Part shown: positions 40,737-49,058 of the stretch, in pieces
How the letters are laid out: every line of letters begins with the position of its first letter
Numbering within the stretch: the stretch's first letter is position 1
NCBI RefSeq assembly: GCF_006965545.2
Contig: NZ_CP041372.2
Span: forward strand, 1,674,001-1,738,000
Direction of reading: 5' to 3'
Origin: Paenalkalicoccus suaedae
GTDB lineage: Bacteria > Bacillota > Bacilli > Bacillales > Salisediminibacteriaceae
DNA: 64,000 nucleotides
The notes under the pieces: generated by a model
The model's input: the letters and a program-made list of their open reading frames with translations, nothing else
Databases searched by the model: none
What the model was told of the DNA's origin: nothing
Program-made: the position numbers and the translations under genes

Positions 40737-42008
40737 ATGCGTGCAATTGCCCCTAAATTAGAACGAATTGGTCTCGAACCTGTTCCTACGTCATCAAAAA
40801 CAACGACTGCTTCAGAATATATTGTCATGCAAACAGCAATAGCTGTTAACGCGGGCAACATGTTAGTCCCTGCACTTGCTGTCATGCAAGGGGGCTTATC
40901 CTTCCAAATGGCAGTATTATCAACTGTGATTGGAGCTGTCACCGCGTTTTTCTTTGTCTCCTTGCTTGCAATACCAGGCGCTAAATACGGACTACCTGCT
41001 CAGTATTTAATGCGCTCGATTTTTGGTATTAAAGGCGCGATGTATCTTTCTTCCCCTATACGTACGTTAACCTCTCTGTATTGGTTTGCCGTGCAAACAA
41101 TTGGAGGAGCTTACGTCATACGTGAACTTTTAGCTCGCTTTGGGATCGAACTACCATTGCCACTATTAACCGCGAGCTTGGGAATCGTCATGGTAACCGT
41201 TGCTTTAGTAGGCTTTCAGGCAATGAAACGATTCACTAAGTTATCTATGCCGATATTATTAATGAGTATTGCCTCCATGCTCTGGATCCTTTCTAGCCAA
41301 GAAGCAACAGGTATTTCTCATTCTTCAGAAACATCGGTTTCTGTTATGTTATTTTATGCAAGCTTAGCGTTTGTTCAATACGTATCAGGCGTAAGTTCTT
41401 CTGCAGACTTAGCGAGGTATGCTAAATCACCTAAGCATGCATTTACTGGTATTTATATCGGTAATTCACTTGGATTTTTATTAACAGCCATTCTAGGTGC
41501 GTACACGGCAACCTTAACGAACGATTGGAATCCATTCGTTCAAGTCAGCGCGCTGTCTGGAACTGCGGTTAGCATATTAATATTTACTGCGGCGGTTTGT
41601 AGTATGTTGATCATTAATGTGAATAACGCTTACACGGGAGGGTATAGCTTACTAAATAGTCTTCCGCAATTAAAACGTATCACGAGCGTACTAATTTTTG
41701 GAGGAGTTGCTGTTCTTCTAAGTAGTTTTCCTCGAATCGTCGAGCAAGCAGAAAGCTTTATTTCGTTACTTGGAGCGTTTATTATTCCATTAGCTGCTGT
41801 AGTTGTTACCGACTTTTTAGTGATAAAAAAAGGGAAGATTGAAGTGGAGCACTTAAAGGATAGTCAACGTTCAATGAACAAAATAGCTTTAATCACTGTT
41901 GTTGGCGGCTTCTTTGTGTATTTACTTTTGCCAGCCTCCATTGCGCCTGGATTTATTGTGTTTATCTTGTGTGGCATTGCTTATTATATTCTACAAACAA
42001 AACGATAG
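40737..42008 (+). CDS. NCS1-family purine/cytosine permease
   Basis: A transporter of 423 residues with about twelve membrane helices. The N-terminal segment (IAPKLERIGLEPVP, then QTAIAVNAGNMLVPALAVMQGGLSF) and the ARYAKSPKHAFTGIYIGNSLG segment (about 220-240) mark the NCS1 (CodB-like) family, which carries cytosine, purines, allantoin or related compounds with H+ or Na+. The substrate is not readable from the sequence, and no catabolic gene is beside it. No riboswitch was recognised upstream. Confidence 0.82.
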   Translation: MRAIAPKLERIGLEPVPTSSKTTTASEYIVMQTAIAVNAGNMLVPALAVMQGGLSFQMAVLSTVIGAVTAFFFVSLLAIPGAKYGLPAQYLMRSIFGIKGAMYLSSPIRTLTSLYWFAVQTIGGAYVIRELLARFGIELPLPLLTASLGIVMVTVALVGFQAMKRFTKLSMPILLMSIASMLWILSSQEATGISHSSETSVSVMLFYASLAFVQYVSGVSSSADLARYAKSPKHAFTGIYIGNSLGFLLTAILGAYTATLTNDWNPFVQVSALSGTAVSILIFTAAVCSMLIINVNNAYTGGYSLLNSLPQLKRITSVLIFGGVAVLLSSFPRIVEQAESFISLLGAFIIPLAAVVVTDFLVIKKGKIEVEHLKDSQRSMNKIALITVVGGFFVYLLLPASIAPGFIVFILCGIAYYILQTKR

Positions 42009-42020
42009 GGGATGACTAGT

Positions 42021-42770
42021 ATGTGTATAGTAGGAGTAGCGTTAAACCATCACCCAGAATACCCATTTATCTTAGCTTCTAATCGCGACGAATTTTTACA
42101 TCGCCCTACAAAAAATGCTTACTGGTGGGACGATGGGATATTAGCTGGTCAGGACCTTGATATGCTCGGCACTTGGCTTGGAATGACAAAGTCAGGCAAG
42201 CTAGCGACATTAACAAATGTAAGAAGGGAGGAGGCACAGTCCTCTTTCCCTCATTCTAGAGGAGAATTAGTAACATCGTATTTGCGAGATGAGCGGGCAT
42301 TCTATGCTCGTTTAAATGAGAAGGAGCACTTCGCAGGGTTTAATCTTCTCTATGGAGATATAACTAGCTTACAGTATGTCTCTAATCATAATGAACTGGA
42401 TAGCATACTAACCTCTGGTGTACACGCCATGTCAAATGGTAATCTCGATGATAAGTGGCCAAAAATGAGAGCTCTTGAATCAAAGATTACAGACAGTAAA
42501 TCACTTAAAGGTGATGACCTTACAGGGTACTTGTTCCATTCATTAGCGAATGCGGAGCCATATGAAGCATCATCACTACCTAAAACTGGTGTATCAGATG
42601 AGTTAGAACGAAGCTTATCCTCCATCTATATAGATATAGAGGGGTATGGGACGAGAACGAGCACCGTAATTTTAGTAGATAGAAACAATAAGTGTACGTT
42701 TATAGAAAGGGACCATGCTGCAAAGAACTCCGTCTCACATTCGTTCACTCTTAATAGAAAGACACGTTAG
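42021..42770 (+). CDS. NRDE/TANGO2-family protein
   Basis: A protein of 249 residues with the SNRDEF motif (about 21-26) that names the NRDE family, and TWLGMTKSGKLATLTNVR downstream. ATG 42021 is the correct start because members begin Met-Cys: Cys2 becomes the N-terminal nucleophile-type residue; an ATG nine nt earlier would bury it. Human TANGO2 starts the same way. Function in bacteria is unsettled; a link to heme handling has been proposed. Its last 20 nt overlap the convergent lipid kinase gene. Confidence 0.85.
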   Translation: MCIVGVALNHHPEYPFILASNRDEFLHRPTKNAYWWDDGILAGQDLDMLGTWLGMTKSGKLATLTNVRREEAQSSFPHSRGELVTSYLRDERAFYARLNEKEHFAGFNLLYGDITSLQYVSNHNELDSILTSGVHAMSNGNLDDKWPKMRALESKITDSKSLKGDDLTGYLFHSLANAEPYEASSLPKTGVSDELERSLSSIYIDIEGYGTRTSTVILVDRNNKCTFIERDHAAKNSVSHSFTLNRKTR

Positions 42771-43641
42771 CAGGCATAGTCTTAATAGAAATTTGTTTAT
42801 CAGAGGGTAATAGTTCGCCGTCACCCTGCATATAAATAGGGGTATCAGTAACTATTTCTATCTTTTCTCCTTCTAACACGTGAACCTTTTTCAGGTTTAC
42901 GTGTTTTTTTATGTATACAAGAGGAAATACGAGATAGATCATTGCTCGTGATAAGGAGTCTACTACTGTCACGGTCGCTTTTTGATCACATGGATCGGCA
43001 GAGGGGCAAATAGGGACACCGCCTCCATAATAAGGCGTATTACCAACTGCTAAGAGCCAGATTTTTTTAAACGAGTGCTTTTTGTCATCAATATAAAGAT
43101 CGTATGATTGTGGTTTATAGGTGAATAGTATTTTCATAAATAAAAAGATGTAGATAAAACGGCCAATGTAGGCTTTGTTAAACAATGACTTTAGCCGAGA
43201 TTCATTGACGGCTTTGGCAGTTAAGGCATCAGCTCCAGCGCTACACACAGAGAGTACTAGACGATCGCAAGCATAGAGGGTGTCATATTTTTTAGGTGAA
43301 TTGCTCGCTATTCGTTGCAAGGCATGCTTAAGATGCTTAGGAATGCGAAGTGCTCTTGCGAAATCATTTCCAGATCCTGCCCTTATGATGCCAAAGGGAA
43401 GATTAAGGTCGTGTAAATAGGCACAAATGAGCTGCAAGGTTCCATCGCCGCCTAGGATAATAATTCCTTGTAAAACATCTAATTTAGAAAGTAGCTGTTG
43501 TTTTAAATTTGCTAAAGATGCCTCAGAAGTGTTAGCAAGAAAAAATGGAAGCGGATTCAACGAAAGTCCTGATGAAATTTGGACTATCTTTTGATATATC
43601 ACTTGATTATTTGAAGAATTATTGAGTATAATGGCATGCAT
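42751..43641 (-). CDS. Diacylglycerol kinase-family lipid kinase
   Basis: A protein of 296 residues in the DagK/YegS/BmrU family. The nucleotide-binding GGDGT is at 64-68 and RAGSGNDFARAL at 87-98. Members phosphorylate diacylglycerol or related lipids at the inner face of the membrane. It has less similarity to DgkB than to the YtlR/BmrU group, so the substrate is open. AGGAGG precedes the ATG. The 3' end overlaps the NRDE gene tail to tail. Confidence 0.85.
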   Translation of the reverse strand: MHAIILNNSSNNQVIYQKIVQISSGLSLNPLPFFLANTSEASLANLKQQLLSKLDVLQGIIILGGDGTLQLICAYLHDLNLPFGIIRAGSGNDFARALRIPKHLKHALQRIASNSPKKYDTLYACDRLVLSVCSAGADALTAKAVNESRLKSLFNKAYIGRFIYIFLFMKILFTYKPQSYDLYIDDKKHSFKKIWLLAVGNTPYYGGGVPICPSADPCDQKATVTVVDSLSRAMIYLVFPLVYIKKHVNLKKVHVLEGEKIEIVTDTPIYMQGDGELLPSDKQISIKTMPANVSFY

Positions 43642-43721
43642 AGGGGTAACCTCCTTAGTAAATAATAACTATTTAAAAGTTTGCGTTTAATTCGATAGTA
43701 CCATAATTGGAGATGATGGAA

Positions 43722-44099
43722 ATGAAAAAATGGATAGCTGTAATCGTAGCAGCACTTGTTGCAATCAGTGTGTGGGTGATTACATTAACAACGATCATCA
43801 CTCCTGAACCACCGACGTTAACGACGCTAGATAGCTCGAGGCAGGATCAAAGTTTGGTAGAGCCTAGTCCAGAAGAGGAAGCTATAGATGAAGAGGATCC
43901 TGAGCCTCTTGACTCAACAGAGACTTTTGAGGATGATAGAACCACTTCTCAAGAATCTGAGCCTATTACCACATCTGAGGTCATAGAAGAGACTATTCCA
44001 GAACGAGTTGAAAGAGAAGACGTCAGGAACGGAGATGCTATTGCGTACGGTGAGGGAGTCTCTATTGACACACTTTTGTTACAGATAGATGAAGATTAA
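43722..44099 (+). CDS. Acidic membrane-anchored protein upstream of tatA
   Basis: A 125-residue protein with an N-terminal membrane helix (about 4-24) and an outer part that is low in complexity and very acidic (Glu, Asp, Ser, Thr, Pro). I recognise no family. GGAG at 43709-43712 places the start at ATG 43722. It precedes tatA by 113 nt, with no clear terminator between, so it may share a transcript. Confidence 0.6.
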   Translation: MKKWIAVIVAALVAISVWVITLTTIITPEPPTLTTLDSSRQDQSLVEPSPEEEAIDEEDPEPLDSTETFEDDRTTSQESEPITTSEVIEETIPERVEREDVRNGDAIAYGEGVSIDTLLLQIDED

Positions 44100-44212
44100 C
44101 TAGCAACAACCCTTTTTAATATGTTACTATAAGGTCATGAAAACTGTGAGTGCGTTTTCTTCGTTGATGTAACTGTCAATAGGTTCACAAGCTGAGCCAA
44201 GGAGGGTTAAAT

Positions 44213-44392
44213 ATGATTAGTAATATTGGTATTCCTGGATTAATTCTAATTCTTGTCATTGCACTTATTATTTTCGGACCTAAAAAGCTTCCGGAGATCG
44301 GAAAGGCGATGGGCCAGACGTTAAAAGAGTTTCGTAACTCTGCAAAAGAATTAACACAGGACGATGATTCTACTCCACAAAACAAAAAGTAG
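44213..44392 (+). CDS. tatA: Sec-independent translocase TatA
   Basis: Pore-forming subunit of the twin-arginine translocase, 59 residues. It has one membrane helix (about 5-20), the [14 protein letters not shown] hinge and amphipathic helix, and a short acidic-basic tail. AGGAGGG precedes the ATG. It is followed by tatC, forming the minimal TatAC system of Gram-positive bacteria. QcrA in this window is a probable substrate. A hairpin with a T-rich tail lies between tatA and tatC. Confidence 0.93.
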   Translation: MISNIGIPGLILILVIALIIFGPKKLPEIGKAMGQTLKEFRNSAKELTQDDDSTPQNKK

Positions 44393-44402
44393 ATTGATGA
44401 AG

Positions 44403-44443
44403 GCTTGTTCCTGTTAAAGCGGACAAGCTTTTCCTTTGTTTTT
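44403..44443 (+). terminator. Intercistronic hairpin between tatA and tatC
   Basis: GCTTGTTC (44403-44410) pairs with GGACAAGC (44421-44428) with one wobble, followed by a T-rich stretch ending in TTTTT. A partial terminator here would give more TatA than TatC. Confidence 0.5.
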
Positions 44444-44477
44444 AGAGGATAATTGGATAGGTAAAAGGGGTTTTTCT

Positions 44478-45212
44478 ATGTCGCAGGATATGGATATCGT
44501 CGATCACTTAGACGAGCTTAGAAAAAGAATTATTATAATTGCTTCGGTTTTTATCATAGCTTTTATAGCCGTATTTATTTACATTCAAGATATTTATGCG
44601 TGGATTACGAAGGATTTAGATATGCAGCTAGCGGTTTTAGGACCGCTTGATATTATTGTCATTTATTTTAGTATCGCGGCAGTGTTAGCTATTGCAGTAA
44701 CCTTGCCCGTGGCAGTTCTTCAAATATGGCTATTTTCAAAGCCTGGTTTAACGAAGGCTGAAGTACGTGCAACAGCCGTTTATATTCCAGCTTCGTTCCT
44801 ATTGTTTATAGGTGGACTTGCTTTTGGCTATTTTGTTGTACTCCCGATTGTGTTGAATTTCCTCCTTGCGTTAGGTGAGGGGACGTTCCAAACGATGTTC
44901 ACAGCGGATCGGTATTTCCAATTCGTATTAAGAATGACAGTACCATTCAGCTTCTTGTTTGAGATGCCTTTAGTAGTCATGTTTTTAACATCCATTGGTA
45001 TATTAACACCTATGGGAATGCACAAAAACAGAAAGTATGCTTATTTCGGTATCGTTGTCGTAAGTGTACTACTGTCACCACCAGATTTTCTCTCTGACGT
45101 TCTTGTAATCATACCGCTAATTTTACTCTATGAAATAAGTATTTCTTTATCTAAGATTGTTTACAAGAGAAGACTCAAAAGGCTACAGCAAGAGGAGAAA
45201 GAAATAGAATAA
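44478..45212 (+). CDS. tatC: Sec-independent translocase TatC
   Basis: Signal-recognition subunit of the Tat system, 244 residues, six membrane helices. The N-terminal signature DHLDELRKRI (9-18) and the conserved Glu in FLFEMPLVV (about residue 158) are present. The start is ATG 44478, behind AAAAGGGG. It binds the twin-arginine signals of substrates such as QcrA. Confidence 0.94.
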   Translation: MSQDMDIVDHLDELRKRIIIIASVFIIAFIAVFIYIQDIYAWITKDLDMQLAVLGPLDIIVIYFSIAAVLAIAVTLPVAVLQIWLFSKPGLTKAEVRATAVYIPASFLLFIGGLAFGYFVVLPIVLNFLLALGEGTFQTMFTADRYFQFVLRMTVPFSFLFEMPLVVMFLTSIGILTPMGMHKNRKYAYFGIVVVSVLLSPPDFLSDVLVIIPLILLYEISISLSKIVYKRRLKRLQQEEKEIE

Positions 45213-45221
45213 GAATTAATA

Positions 45222-45264
45222 AGAGGCTGGGACAGATTAGATATAACTGTTCCAGCCTCTTTCC
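45222..45264 (+). terminator. Terminator of tatAC
   Basis: AGAGGCTGG-ACAG pairs with CTGT-CCAGCCTCT, followed by TT; the T-run is short. 10 nt after the tatC stop. Confidence 0.75.
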
Positions 45265-45278
45265 GTAGATTACATAGT

Positions 45279-45430
45279 TATGACTAGACACGCACGGTTC
45301 AAATCTTTTTTCGCTGTAATTGATCAAACGAGGCTTGTCCATTGATCGTGGCTTCAGCAATTAATCAGTAGAATGCCATTATTGATCACACGCTCGCTGT
45401 TATTGACTATACTCTCGCAACTAATAGGCA
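45279..45430. repeat. Degenerate 21-bp direct-repeat array 5 (core ATTGATC)
   Basis: Cores ATTGATC at 45319 and 45341, ATTAATC at 45360, ATTGATC at 45381 and ATTGACT at 45402, with weaker copies at 45279 (TATGACT), 45299 (AAATCT) and near 45423 (TAATAG). Spacings run 19-22 and centre on 21. Each strong core is preceded by a pyrimidine-rich CGCTG/CTTGTC-like stretch. The array lies between the tatC terminator and the dck terminator (45521-45563). Confidence 0.75.
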
Positions 45431-45520
45431 CATGCACGCAGTAACCTGTTATTTTGGTATAAAGTAACAGTCTCGAATAACCTTACCTCTTTTATAACCA
45501 GTACCATTCCTAGTCTACAT

Positions 45521-45563
45521 CGAAAAGGTCGAGACAAATGACTCGCCTTTGTCTCGACCTTTT
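45521..45563 (-). terminator. Terminator of dgk-dck
   Basis: AAAAGGTCGAGACAAA pairs with TTTGTCTCGACCTTTT, giving a 16-bp stem with A/T runs on both sides; it can act in both directions. Confidence 0.88.
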
Positions 45564-45567
45564 ATTA

Positions 45568-46239
45568 TTACGTTAGCTTCACGTAAGATTTATCTTTAGA
45601 TGCTTGTAACTCCTCGAGTGCTCGCACAATCTCAGCAATAGAAGCAGGATCGTTACAATCGTAGTGATCAATGTCTAAATGCAGAACAGGACATTCTTTG
45701 AAGTCAGCAATCCACGATTTATAACGTGTATATAGATCCTGCCAATACTCAAGTGGCGTATCAATCTCCATCTGTCGACCACGCTCTTCGATGCGACTCA
45801 TGATACTCTCAAGCGAACCATCTATATAAATGAGCACATCTGGCTTTGGGAAATAAGGGTTCATAACCATTGCTTCAAATAAAGAATGATATGTAGTAAA
45901 GTCTCGATCCGTCATGTTACCTTGATCATACTGAAGTCGGGCAAAGATCCCAACATCCTCATAAATACTTCTGTCTTGGACATACCCAAGTCCTTCTTCA
46001 TGCATTCGTTTTTGTTGCTTGAAACGTTCTGCTAAAAAGTACATTTGTAAGTGGAAGGACCACTGCTTAAAGTCTTGATAATAGTCCTCTAAATAGGGAT
46101 TCCCTTGAACGCTCTCAAACGCAGGTTTAAAACCAAGTGCATCAGATAAAGTATTCGTTAACGTCGATTTACCAACCCCTACGGTTCCAGCTAACGTAAT
46201 TAATGAATTTGGTGCTAATTGATGTTCTATTTTTTCCAT
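45568..46239 (-). CDS. dck: Deoxyadenosine/deoxycytidine kinase
   Basis: Salvage kinase of 223 residues. The P-loop GTVGVGKS is at 18-25, QDRSIYED holds the catalytic Glu-Arg region (about 88-95), and RIEERGRQME forms the LID (about 145-154). Similarity to the B. subtilis YaaG (Dck) N-terminus, and the EERGR segment, separate it from the dgk gene just upstream. GGAGGG precedes the ATG. Confidence 0.9.
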   Translation of the reverse strand: MEKIEHQLAPNSLITLAGTVGVGKSTLTNTLSDALGFKPAFESVQGNPYLEDYYQDFKQWSFHLQMYFLAERFKQQKRMHEEGLGYVQDRSIYEDVGIFARLQYDQGNMTDRDFTTYHSLFEAMVMNPYFPKPDVLIYIDGSLESIMSRIEERGRQMEIDTPLEYWQDLYTRYKSWIADFKECPVLHLDIDHYDCNDPASIAEIVRALEELQASKDKSYVKLT

Positions 46240-46257
46240 TTTATTTCCCTCCGTGCA

Positions 46258-46908
46258 CTATAATAACGAGCGTTTTCTTTTTAGACCTTCATCTATTTGA
46301 TCAACGATTCTGTTAAAGTCTTCTTTTTTCGAAACAAAGTCCATTTTATCCCCATCAATACGAATTACAGGAATATGAGGATACACCCGTTCGTGTTCTT
46401 TCATAAACTGGCGATAGTCATGCGATAGCTGATTCAAGTAATCAATGCTCATCGCTTGCTCCATCTCACGACCACGAAGTTTTATACGATCCATTAATGT
46501 ATCTAAGCTTGCATCTAAATAAATAATGAGATTTGGTTTTGGCAAATCTCCAGTTAAAATAGAATAAATACGATCGTACTTTTGAAAGTGGCTCTCGTGA
46601 AGCGTTTGCTTTGCAAATAAGTGATTCTTAAAAATATGATAATCACTAATAACAGGTTTATCATTAGCTAAATAGTTCACATATACATCTTCTAATTGCT
46701 TAAATCTGTTACATAAAAAGAACATTTCTGTTTGGAAGCTCCACTCGTCAATGTTCTCGTAAAACTTTGATAAAAATGGGTTCTCATCCACTATTTCTTT
46801 CAATAGGTGAAACTGATAATAGTCACCAAGCATGGTGGATAGAGAGGTTTTACCAACGCCGATCGGTCCTTCAATCGCTATAAACGGCGCGTCAAATTGG
46901 TGTGTCAC
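46258..46908 (-). CDS. dgk: Deoxyguanosine kinase
   Basis: Salvage kinase of 216 residues, paralogue of the adjacent dck. The P-loop GPIGVGKT is at 14-21, EMFFLCNRFKQLED near 60-75, SDYHIFKNHLFA near 89-100, and RIKLRGREME forms the LID. These segments match B. subtilis YaaF (Dgk). It starts at GTG 46908 behind AGGAGTG. First gene of the pair; dck follows after 18 nt. Confidence 0.9.
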   Translation of the reverse strand: MTHQFDAPFIAIEGPIGVGKTSLSTMLGDYYQFHLLKEIVDENPFLSKFYENIDEWSFQTEMFFLCNRFKQLEDVYVNYLANDKPVISDYHIFKNHLFAKQTLHESHFQKYDRIYSILTGDLPKPNLIIYLDASLDTLMDRIKLRGREMEQAMSIDYLNQLSHDYRQFMKEHERVYPHIPVIRIDGDKMDFVSKKEDFNRIVDQIDEGLKRKRSLL

Positions 46909-47115
46909 ACGTCTTCACTCCTTTTTGTTGCTGTGAAAATGGACGTATCTTCGATTGCAGCACCGTTTATTTTATCATAAAGCACTCACCAAATGACAAA
47001 TTTCTTAAGAAAATTATTCGAGATAAAGGAGAACAACTCATTTTTCATGTAAAGGAATGCTGGTGAGATTTAATGCAAGATGAACGAAAATTGTCGATTA
47101 TCTAACAGAGAGCGC

Positions 47116-47144
47116 TTAACAAGCACCACAATATATAGTATCAT
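47116..47144 (+). promoter_or_regulatory. Putative promoter of degV
   Basis: TTAACA (47116-47121), 17-nt spacer, TATCAT (47139-47144), 35 nt before the degV start. Confidence 0.45.
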
Positions 47145-47178
47145 CGAGAAAAAGAGATAATTTCAAAGGAGTGTTCAC

Positions 47179-48030
47179 GTGGAAAAGACAATTAAGATCG
47201 TAACCGATTCGTCTGTTGACATCCCAAGAGAAGAGCTTGACGCATTAGGGGTAAAGGTTGTACCACTTACTGTAACGGTGGATGGGAAATCTTATCTTGA
47301 TGGGGTAGATATTACTGCTAAAGAATATGTAAAGATGTTAGTAGAGTCAGAAGATGTTCCTAAAAGCTCACAGCCTTCTACAGGAGCATTTTTAGAGGTT
47401 TATGACGAGCTTGGGAAAGACGGCTCTGAGATTATTTCCATACATATGACGTCTGGGATGAGCGGAACGTATCAAAGCGCTAAAACGGCTGCTGATATGT
47501 CTGATCATAACGTGACAGTTGTCGATTCTAAATATATTTCGTTTGCTTTAAGCTTCCAAGTAAAAGAGGCTGCTAGATTAGCGGCAGAAGGCAATAGCAT
47601 GGACGATATTTTAGCTCGCTTAGAAGAAGTTCGTAAAAATACGTCCCTTTATATAATGGTGGATACATTAGAGTACTTAGTGAAGGGTGGTAGAATCGGT
47701 AGAGGAAAAGCGTTAGTTGGTTCCCTCTTAAAGATAAAGCCTATAGCTTCCTTGCAGGATGGCGTTTACACACCAGTTTCTAAAGTGAGAACGCACGCGC
47801 AAATGATTAAATTTATGACGCAAAAGATTGAAGAAGAAACAAAAGGTAAAGTGATTAAAGGAATTGGAATTGCCCAGGTAGAAGCAATGGGGCTTGCAAA
47901 TCAGCTTAAGGAAAAGATTAAAGAGATGGCGACTATTCCTGAGCTACAAATCATTGACACAACGCCAATTATTAGTACCCACACAGGACCGGGTGCACTT
48001 GCTTTAATGTATTACGCTGAGAAAGAGTAG
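47179..48030 (+). CDS. degV: DegV-family fatty acid-binding protein
   Basis: A protein of 283 residues with two domains. TDSSVDIP (10-17), the SQPSTGAF segment (about 62-69) and HMTSGMSGTYQSA (about 95-107) form the fatty-acid pocket typical of DegV/FakB proteins, which hand fatty acids to the kinase FakA. No fakA gene is in this window, so this is one of possibly several FakB-type carriers. GTG start behind AAAGGAG. A terminator follows. Confidence 0.9.
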   Translation: MEKTIKIVTDSSVDIPREELDALGVKVVPLTVTVDGKSYLDGVDITAKEYVKMLVESEDVPKSSQPSTGAFLEVYDELGKDGSEIISIHMTSGMSGTYQSAKTAADMSDHNVTVVDSKYISFALSFQVKEAARLAAEGNSMDDILARLEEVRKNTSLYIMVDTLEYLVKGGRIGRGKALVGSLLKIKPIASLQDGVYTPVSKVRTHAQMIKFMTQKIEEETKGKVIKGIGIAQVEAMGLANQLKEKIKEMATIPELQIIDTTPIISTHTGPGALALMYYAEKE

Positions 48031-48041
48031 ACAATTACGTC

Positions 48042-48083
48042 GCGCATCGGAGCATGATCAACCCTGCTCGATGCGCTTTCTTG
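48042..48083 (+). terminator. Probable degV terminator
   Basis: GCGCATCG-AGCA pairs with TGCTCGATGCGC with one bulged G, followed by TTTCTT. Confidence 0.6.
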
Positions 48084-48188
48084 CGTTCGTAGCGTGTGAT
48101 GCTAATCATGCTTCTTCTTTGAAAATATTTGAAGGATACGTAGTACTTCGTTAAAATAAAGGTAGATGATGCTAGGAGCGTGAGCAAA

Positions 48189-49046
48189 ATGAACAACGAA
48201 ACTGGACTTGTACTCGAGGGTGGAGGCATGAGAGGCGTCTTCACAAGCGGGGTACTTGAATATTTATTAGATAACGAAATCGTATTTCCGAATGTAGTAG
48301 GAGTTTCCGCAGGCGCATGTAACGCTGCATCATACATTTCGAGACAGCGAGGTCGTAATAAAGCGACAACAATTGATTATTCCGATCATCCGGAGTATAT
48401 TTCATTCAAGCGACTATTTAAAGTCGGCGAGTTATTTAACATGGACTTGATCTTTGACCAAATCCCAAATGTAGAAAACCCTTTTGACTATGAAGCTTTT
48501 TTTGGATCTCCTCAAAAGCTGTATGTCGGAGTAACGGACTGCATTTCTGGCGATACGGTCTACTACGAAAAGCAACAGCTCGGACATGACTTTAACTTGT
48601 TACTTCGAGCATCTTCATCGTTACCAATGGTAGCTCCTCCAATCACTTACAAAGACCGAACCTATTTAGACGGTGGAATAAGTGACCCTATTCCGATCAA
48701 CCATTCTATCGAACAAGGGAATAAAAAACATGTGGTTGTGTTGACGCAGCAAAAAGGCTATCAAAAGAAACCTGCCAAACGTGGAATGTGGTATTTCAGA
48801 AGAAAATTTCAGCAATTTCCTGGTCTTATCGATATCGTGCAAAATCGCTCCAAAATTTATAACAATACATTAGCTCACATTGAGCAATTAGAACGTGAGG
48901 GACAAGCGCTCGTCATCCGTCCTGAGTCCTTGTTCAATGTAACGAGATTAGAGCGTAAGCGCGATAGACTTGAAGCATTATATGATCACGGGTATTACCA
49001 AATGAAGCAGCACAGAGAGGAACTAGAGCGTTTTATAGAGGCTTAA
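48189..49046 (+). CDS. Patatin-like phospholipase
   Basis: A lipid acyl hydrolase of 285 residues with the Ser-Asp dyad of patatins: oxyanion loop GGGMRG (11-16), nucleophile S40 in GVSAG (38-42), and the Asp of DGGISDP (about 161-167). It is close to the YjjU-type bacterial family. The start is ATG 48189; the GTG at 48180 is too close to the AGGAG site. An MFS gene follows after about 12 nt, so the two may be cotranscribed. Confidence 0.88.
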   Translation: MNNETGLVLEGGGMRGVFTSGVLEYLLDNEIVFPNVVGVSAGACNAASYISRQRGRNKATTIDYSDHPEYISFKRLFKVGELFNMDLIFDQIPNVENPFDYEAFFGSPQKLYVGVTDCISGDTVYYEKQQLGHDFNLLLRASSSLPMVAPPITYKDRTYLDGGISDPIPINHSIEQGNKKHVVVLTQQKGYQKKPAKRGMWYFRRKFQQFPGLIDIVQNRSKIYNNTLAHIEQLEREGQALVIRPESLFNVTRLERKRDRLEALYDHGYYQMKQHREELERFIEA

Positions 49047-49058
49047 TGGTAGGCATGA

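Noticed and set aside
46909-47178. Possible sixth repeat array in the dgk/degV gap (AAGGAATGCTGG also at 28.9 kb, TTAA-like steps).
   Set aside because: Spacings (about 24 and 19) and cores do not hold together, and a shared 12-mer is expected by chance in 64 kb.
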